This document shows, piece by piece, positions 42,593 to 47,034 of a stretch of 47,034 bases of DNA. Origin of the DNA: Gnetum montanum (lineage: Eukaryota > Streptophyta > Gnetopsida > Gnetales > Gnetaceae); the NCBI GenBank assembly GCA_015680685.1, contig MNCI01017697.1, forward strand, positions 100,327 to 147,360, read 5' to 3'. The notes under the pieces are model-generated. The model was not told the origin of the DNA. It searched no databases and saw nothing but the letters and a program-made list of their open reading frames with translations. Position numbers and translations under genes: made by a program. Within the stretch, counting starts at the first letter, position 1. Each line of letters opens with the position of its first letter.

Positions 42593-42779
42593 TGTTAGTT
42601 GTTAATCTTATCTTTGTTAAGTTTGTTAGCTATTTTAATGAGATATCATGATCTAATCATGTTTCTATGTTCTTTTAGCAGAAGTGAATCTACACTTGAA
42701 TAAAACATTTTTCTGTTACTCCTCATATGGGCTTTGCTTCTTGCTCCTGCTATTTTTATTTGTGCTTAATACTTTGTCA
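42593..42779 (+). repeat. Copia-2 3' LTR (187 bp)
   Basis: Matches 24096-24308 with small deletions. After it the host tandem repeat resumes ('ctgcgagctaaattagc'). Confidence 0.85.
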
Positions 42780-42854
42780 ACTGCGAGCTAAATTAGCAAT
42801 TTTTTTCAGACTTCCATGCAAAATGTGAGCATCGATGGCTAAATTGGCGATTCC
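42780..42854. repeat. Host tandem repeat, right side of Copia-2
   Basis: Rest of the second unit (42780-42806) and a third unit 'cttccatgcaaaatgtgagc…ggctaaattgg' (42811-42846), completing the array begun at 24033. Confidence 0.65.
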
Positions 42855-43430
42855 GAAATCCCCGTCTCACGCATGAGAAAACCGCTTCATCCAAGTGATG
42901 AGAGGCCTGCGGAAACTTCTCATCCTATCTCAGAGTCCTGGCCAAGACTCCCGCTGCAATTACTTTGATCGGTAGCAGTTGCCACCACTACCTTCTCTGT
43001 TTCCACTATCTGCCGCCGCCTGACCATCCCTGCCATCCCTGCCACTCTCAGTAAGTTGACTGACAAAGCTGTTGAACGGAAATGCCGGTGAATAACAGGT
43101 AGTGCTGCGATCCCATTTGGTAATGAAACCTCCAGCAACTGACTGCACCGTCGATTTCAGAGGAGACGCTCAGGGCCGCAGGCGTGGTCAATCCTGATCC
43201 ACGAACCTTCCGCATTGGCACCTTCCAAAGTGGGCAAAGTTTCTTCCTCGTACATGGGCAAAATAAATCGCAGCAAAGCTCGGCATTCATTGGCCTGGCC
43301 CCGCTGCAAGAAGAAGCACGCAATGCTTTCAGGTCCGACTGTGCAATGTCTACAGCTGGTCTGATTCCATTGCACATATTGCCTCCTGGAGCGCGGCGTG
43401 GCCCTGTTCATAGCTTTTCATAGCTTTTCT
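42855..43430. other. GC-rich island with overlapping short frames, unassigned
   Basis: Markedly richer in G and C than its surroundings. Frames of 62-109 codons overlap on both strands (minus 43048-43377 and 43157-43411; plus 43184-43423), so at most one is real. I recognise no domain. A decayed host exon or transposon-captured gene piece is possible. Confidence 0.35.
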
Positions 43431-43664
43431 TATTAACGTTGCAGTGATATCTGTGAAAGGTGTGATTTGCTCTTCACCACCTTGCCTTTATCCTTGGTTT
43501 CCGTACTTATACCAAAAACATTTTAGGTGATAGTCTCTGAAAATGAGAGTTTCTGATGGTGTTACGCACCCATACAAAAAACATCTTACTCAATAATCTC
43601 TTAAATGAATTTTCCAATGATGTCACCACATAACCCATATTCAGGGATCAACATTATGTATGTG

Positions 43665-43925
43665 GAAATCAATGGATATAATGCTATGTAGAGTATGTAG
43701 AATCTGATTTATTCACGCATCAACAGGGAAATGAACGGATAGAATGCTAATGGGAAAATGAACGGATAGAATGCTATGTAGAATATGTAGAACCTGCTGA
43801 ATTTTTGCCGTTGGTGGGTTAGTGTATACTTTCAATCATAATCGGGAAATGAAAGGATAGAATGCTATGTAGAATATGTAGAACCCGCTGAATTTTTGCC
43901 GTTGGTGGGTTAGTGAATACTTTCC
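43665..43925. repeat. Tandem repeat, about 92-bp unit
   Basis: Two near-identical units start at 43752 and 43844 ('gggaaatgaa(a/c)ggatagaatgctatg' to 'ggtgggttagtg'). Partial units precede them at about 43672 and 43727. Confidence 0.75.
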
Positions 43926-43980
43926 CCGTCTGCGCAAATAGAGGTATAGATTTTGGGGACGTGGTATAATTCCAGCGCAC

Positions 43981-44160
43981 ATGGGCAATATATTAAAGAT
44001 TGTAGCCATGCCTCGGGGTTTCATAATTGACAAGATCTCCAAGCACCGCGAGGTAGCGCTTTTACTAGATTTTCTCATAATGGATGATGAATTGGTTTTC
44101 CCCTTGTCAGCGCTGTACCTGGTCCACCGCAGACCCTCCAATGAGTTTTCTATTGGCTAA
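43981..44160 (+). CDS. Small open frame, 59 codons, unknown
   Basis: ATG 43981 to TAA 44158-44160; the frame is open upstream to 43943, giving up to 72 codons. The translation (MGNILKIVAMPRGFIIDKI…) has ordinary protein composition with mixed charged and hydrophobic residues and no low complexity. It is not part of any LTR element seen here and could be an exon of a host gene. I do not recognise the family, and a chance frame is equally possible. A 101-codon minus-strand frame (43836-44141) overlaps it. Confidence 0.25.
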   Translation: MGNILKIVAMPRGFIIDKISKHREVALLLDFLIMDDELVFPLSALYLVHRRPSNEFSIG

Positions 44161-44596
44161 ATAGCTTATAGCAGGCCCTATTGATTCAGCTGCTTAACCT
44201 GGAGCTGCTGTATCTGGAATTTTTTAATAAAAAATTAAAAATTTGAAGTAGTTCTACAGGCATCTTCTTGAGTGTGTTTAGGGTCATGGTTCTTCAAAGT
44301 CAATTGGTCAACCATAAACCTTAAACCTTGTATGTGTTGTGGCAAAATCATTGTATACGACTTAGAAGTAAATACATAAGAATGTAGTTTATTTTAGCTT
44401 AATGGTAAGGGTTTTGGTTTGGGAACTCTGGGTCATTTTGAAAGTGGTATGATAGATCTAAAGGATCTTAGTGAATGTAATTAAAAACTTCAGTTTCAAT
44501 TTCATATTTTGGGGTTGTCTTGCACCTACAAAATAACATTGATAATAAATATAAAAAACTATCATTAATGCAAACTGTGAAATTCAAATATCATAC
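44161..44596. other. Host flank, no gene seen
   Basis: AT-rich, with a poly-A/T patch near 44220. Left flank of element E; 'catac' (44592-44596) would be the left target duplication. Confidence 0.5.
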
Positions 44597-45327
44597 TGAT
44601 GGGATGCGATATCGTGTCCTTCCCTGCGATATTGCGTATACGCAATATCATAGCCCGCTGCCAATTCTATAAATAAGAGGTGGCTCTCCCTTATTTCTCC
44701 ATCTAGATCTAGACCTTAGCCAAACTTCTGCCATTTTTCCATTCCAGAGTTAGAATAATTTCCATGTGCCCGCAGTAGAAGTCCCAAAGTGAACAAATCT
44801 TTATTCGAGCAATTCTGTACTTGAGCACACAATTGTGTATGGCAATAAAGATAAACTTTTGGATAAACCTTGCAGTGCATGGACTAAGCTAAATAGGACT
44901 TTAATTATTGTTAATTGTTTAAATACTTTCTTAAGGACCTAATCTCTCTCAACCCTCAACTCTCATAGTTAAGTGCATTCAGTATGACTGCTTCGAGCAC
45001 GTGCATTACGCTTGGTAATCCCAGTAACAAATAGTGTTTGGTAATCCCAGCAGCGTTGCATTGGTTCAGGGTATGAAACAGCAAGTGGAAACGGATACTG
45101 ATGCTAGGGTAATTAAAGCTTTCTTAGTTAAAGTTAGTTGCTTAGTCTCTTCACCCTTTCCCTCATTAGCATAGGCGATAAAAGAGAAAAGATATAAAAA
45201 TCACATACCTCAAACTCACTTAACCATACAACCATGACAAATACAAGTGAGTTTGGGAGGACAATGATTGATTAACCTTAAATGTTCCATAAGGCGTGTA
45301 GGCACTTAGTCTACAGAGTTCGACCGG
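44597..45327 (+). repeat. Element E 5' LTR, 3' end missing
   Basis: Matches 17950-18690 of B. GATATC-type boxes at 44608-44660, TATAAATA at 44668-44675, TTGGTAATCCCAG motifs at 45012 and 45038. Stops at the N, about 58 bp before the expected ACTCATCA end. Confidence 0.9.
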
Positions 45328-45328
45328 N

Positions 45329-47034
45329 CAGTCGGCGGCACAACATACATAACCAAGAACCGCCAGTTCCTCAATAGTATCGGGTGGTATATACTCATCA
45401 CGATGAGTATATACCCAATTTTACTTTTATCCTTCATCAGGATGAACAACTATGTTGGCGAGACTTGCAAGGTAACATAGTGTTACCTCCAGATCGTGCA
45501 GTCCCCAACATGCTCCTTTGTGCTCTTGCACAGATAGGCATGATGCAGCTATACACTAAATATGTTGCAAGTGATTACGACACAAGGGATTACCATCCCA
45601 TAGGGGCCCAATGTTTAAGGAACTTGCGGTAGGAGAGCTATCATACATCATTGAAGGGCAAAGGGGTCCTGCATGTCCTAAGCAAAATTGGAGATGGTGA
45701 ACCAGTTATAACAAGTTCTCCATCAAATGATGTTCCCCCTCCTAATGATGGTGAGGAGCTGGGGTATCAGAACCTACAATCCACAATTCACAATCCTGGT
45801 TTTGATCCCCATGAACACCAAGTGTTCACTAAGGGAACACAAACACATGACAAGGGTGAGCATTCGGATCATAATCACAATCGAGGCCGTAACCACCGAA
45901 GAGAAGGTAAGAAACATCGTCATGGAAATGGTTCCCCTTCTTCTTCACCTTCATCGCATCATTCACCCACTCCTTCCACATTAGGACGCAGTCACAAAGA
46001 GCACAACTGTGAGGATAAGGGTAAGCAAGATGAGAATCCTCGATGAGAGAGTCGAGAGCAAGGATGAGGGCATTTGAGAGAATCAAGGCATAGAAGGGAA
46101 AGTAGGGAACTGCGTAGGCATCATAGATGCCATGAAAGAAATGACAATGAAGAATCCCTACTAGCAACCCAGAGTATGTTAGACATTACGGAGGTAATTA
46201 GAATACCTACAAGGCACCAGAAAGATAGTCGAATCAAGAGACTAGACATGAATAATATCCCACGATTTGAAGGGGGATATAATGTTGATTCGTGGAATCA
46301 CTTACAGGCATTCCACGATGCCTGTGCCTTGTAGACTATTGAAAACGAGTGGAAAAAGTTAAAGTTGTTCCCAAGGACACTCATAAAAGAAGCAGAAAGT
46401 TGGTACCAGTCCTTAAAATCGGAATCCATTAGATGGTGGAGTACAATGCTAGAATTGTTTAACAATAAATACCAAATGTACTCCAGGGTATCCAACTTGC
46501 GTAAGCAGATCCAAGGATGGAAGCAGGGTAATCACAAACCCTTGGATGCTGCCATGGGCCAATATTATGTATTGCTACATCGTTGCCTGGGCCATGGTTA
46601 TGCACAACAGGATCAACCATGCCACCTCATAGATGGGCTAAGACATGAAACTAGGAGAACCCTTGGGACATATGCCCAAGGGAGATTATCAGGACTTAGG
46701 TCCCATGAAGTTCATAGATTGTTAGAGCAAGTAGCTAAGGAAGAAGGAGAGCTATGGAAAAGGGAAACCATGGAAGAGTATAACCATGATATTTCCCTCC
46801 GAAAGAGGGGAGTAAGATTCTATGAGGAAGAGGATGAGTCACCACTCGAAGAGTTGGTGAATAGAAAAACCTTGCGACTTCAAAAGTTAACAACCGAAGT
46901 GTCGGCTAAGGTAGATCAAATGTGGGACTCCTTAGACAATAGATTTGAAACCGTTTTAAAAATCATAGAGGAGTCTAAGGAGCAAAGTAGTGACCATGAT
47001 AAGAAAAAGAGGAGACATTCAGACCATGCACGTA
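45329..47034 (+). pseudogene. Element E gag, single frame with five stops, runs off the window
   Basis: All pieces from 45329 to the window end lie in one frame: about 568 codons with only five stops (45375 TAG, 45630 TAG, 46044 TGA, 46065 TGA, 46332 TAG) and no frameshift. N-terminal part DEQLCWRDLQGNIVLPPDR, H/R/S-rich hinge, then the gag core (RFEGGYN, KLKLFPRTLIKEAESWYQ, SIRWWSTMLELF, YSRVSNLRKQIQGW) and a 700-bp stretch open to the end. It is the best preserved gypsy gag here. The zinc knuckle would lie just beyond the window. Confidence 0.88.

Larger units (their letters stand above)
24096..42779 (+). mobile_element. Copia-2: degenerate Ty1/copia element, host to D, C and F
   Basis: LTRs at 24096-24308 and 42593-42779, primer-binding site, and gag - protease - integrase - reverse transcriptase - RNase H in copia order. 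Gag is interrupted by solo LTR D, and the 3' end by element C. The flanks are two halves of a host tandem repeat, so the insertion point is clear although the 5-bp duplication is not exact (a few bases appear lost at the right junction). Several catalytic residues are changed. Confidence 0.88.
44597..47034 (+). mobile_element. Element E: gypsy element of the B subfamily, truncated by the window end
   Basis: 5' LTR start TGATGGGATGCG, then LTR and gag closely matching B. A single N at 45328 replaces about 256 bp: the equivalent of 10881-11136 in B, i.e. the LTR end, the primer-binding site and the gag start. The element continues beyond the window. Confidence 0.9.

Noticed and set aside
1-47034. 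CRISPR array, tRNA or rRNA genes, plastid or mitochondrial insertions
   Set aside because: No regularly spaced identical repeats with unique spacers, no cloverleaf-compatible conserved tRNA boxes and no organelle gene sequence were noticed; the content is plant nuclear repeats.

Overview
This window looks like intergenic heterochromatin from a seed plant with a large, repeat-rich genome. It is AT-rich and made almost wholly of old LTR retrotransposons inserted into one another. Nearly every reading frame is broken by stops and frameshifts. The species cannot be named from the sequence. No intact host gene, RNA gene or CRISPR array was found.

Layout: (1) 1-792 is a near-perfect inverted repeat whose arms end exactly at single Ns, probably a contig placed in reverse. 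(2) 793-1570 holds nothing recognisable. (3) 1571 to about 22725 is a degenerate Ty1/copia element (Copia-1). Its gag is split by Ty3/gypsy element A (2001-18952, TSD 'atttc'). The 3' LTR of A is split by a second gypsy element, B (to 18754). B carries an unclassified 1.6 kb insert (13124-14752, 6-bp duplication). (4) 23187 to about 24055 is the decayed 5' part of a malectin-like receptor-kinase-type gene, the only recognisable host gene. (5) 24096-42779 is a second copia element (Copia-2). It contains a minus-strand solo LTR (D, 24661-25516, TSD 'gactc') and a large gypsy element, C (29213-42564). A solo LTR (F, 35094-35991, TSD 'ggaag') interrupts the integrase of C. (6) 42780-44596 is non-LTR flank with a GC-rich island, tandem repeats and one small open frame. 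(7) 44597-47034 is the start of a further gypsy element, E, close to B and running off the window with a largely readable gag.

A, B, C, D, E and F are one gypsy clade. LTRs start TGATG and end CATCA, usually as TGATGAGT...ACTCATCA. The primer-binding site resembles the tRNA-Asp-type site of Athila/Tat elements. The gag zinc knuckle is unusual (CX2CX3HX4C) and the polypurine tract is shared. C keeps a full but dead pol; B keeps only gag and protease; A keeps only gag. A and C also carry, after a long conserved non-coding spacer, a second gene (ORF2) with a globular N-terminal part, a coiled-coil middle and a C-terminal FPxxPCPW motif. In both, ORF2 is preceded by a copy of that element's own LTR promoter motifs plus a TATA box. 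B has neither. This family-matched internal promoter driving an accessory ORF is the most interesting signal in the window.

Relative order of events from the nesting: Copia-1, then A, then B, then the 1.6 kb insert; separately Copia-2, then C, then F. All identifications come from reading motifs by eye. Boundaries marked approximate are uncertain, and no database search was possible.
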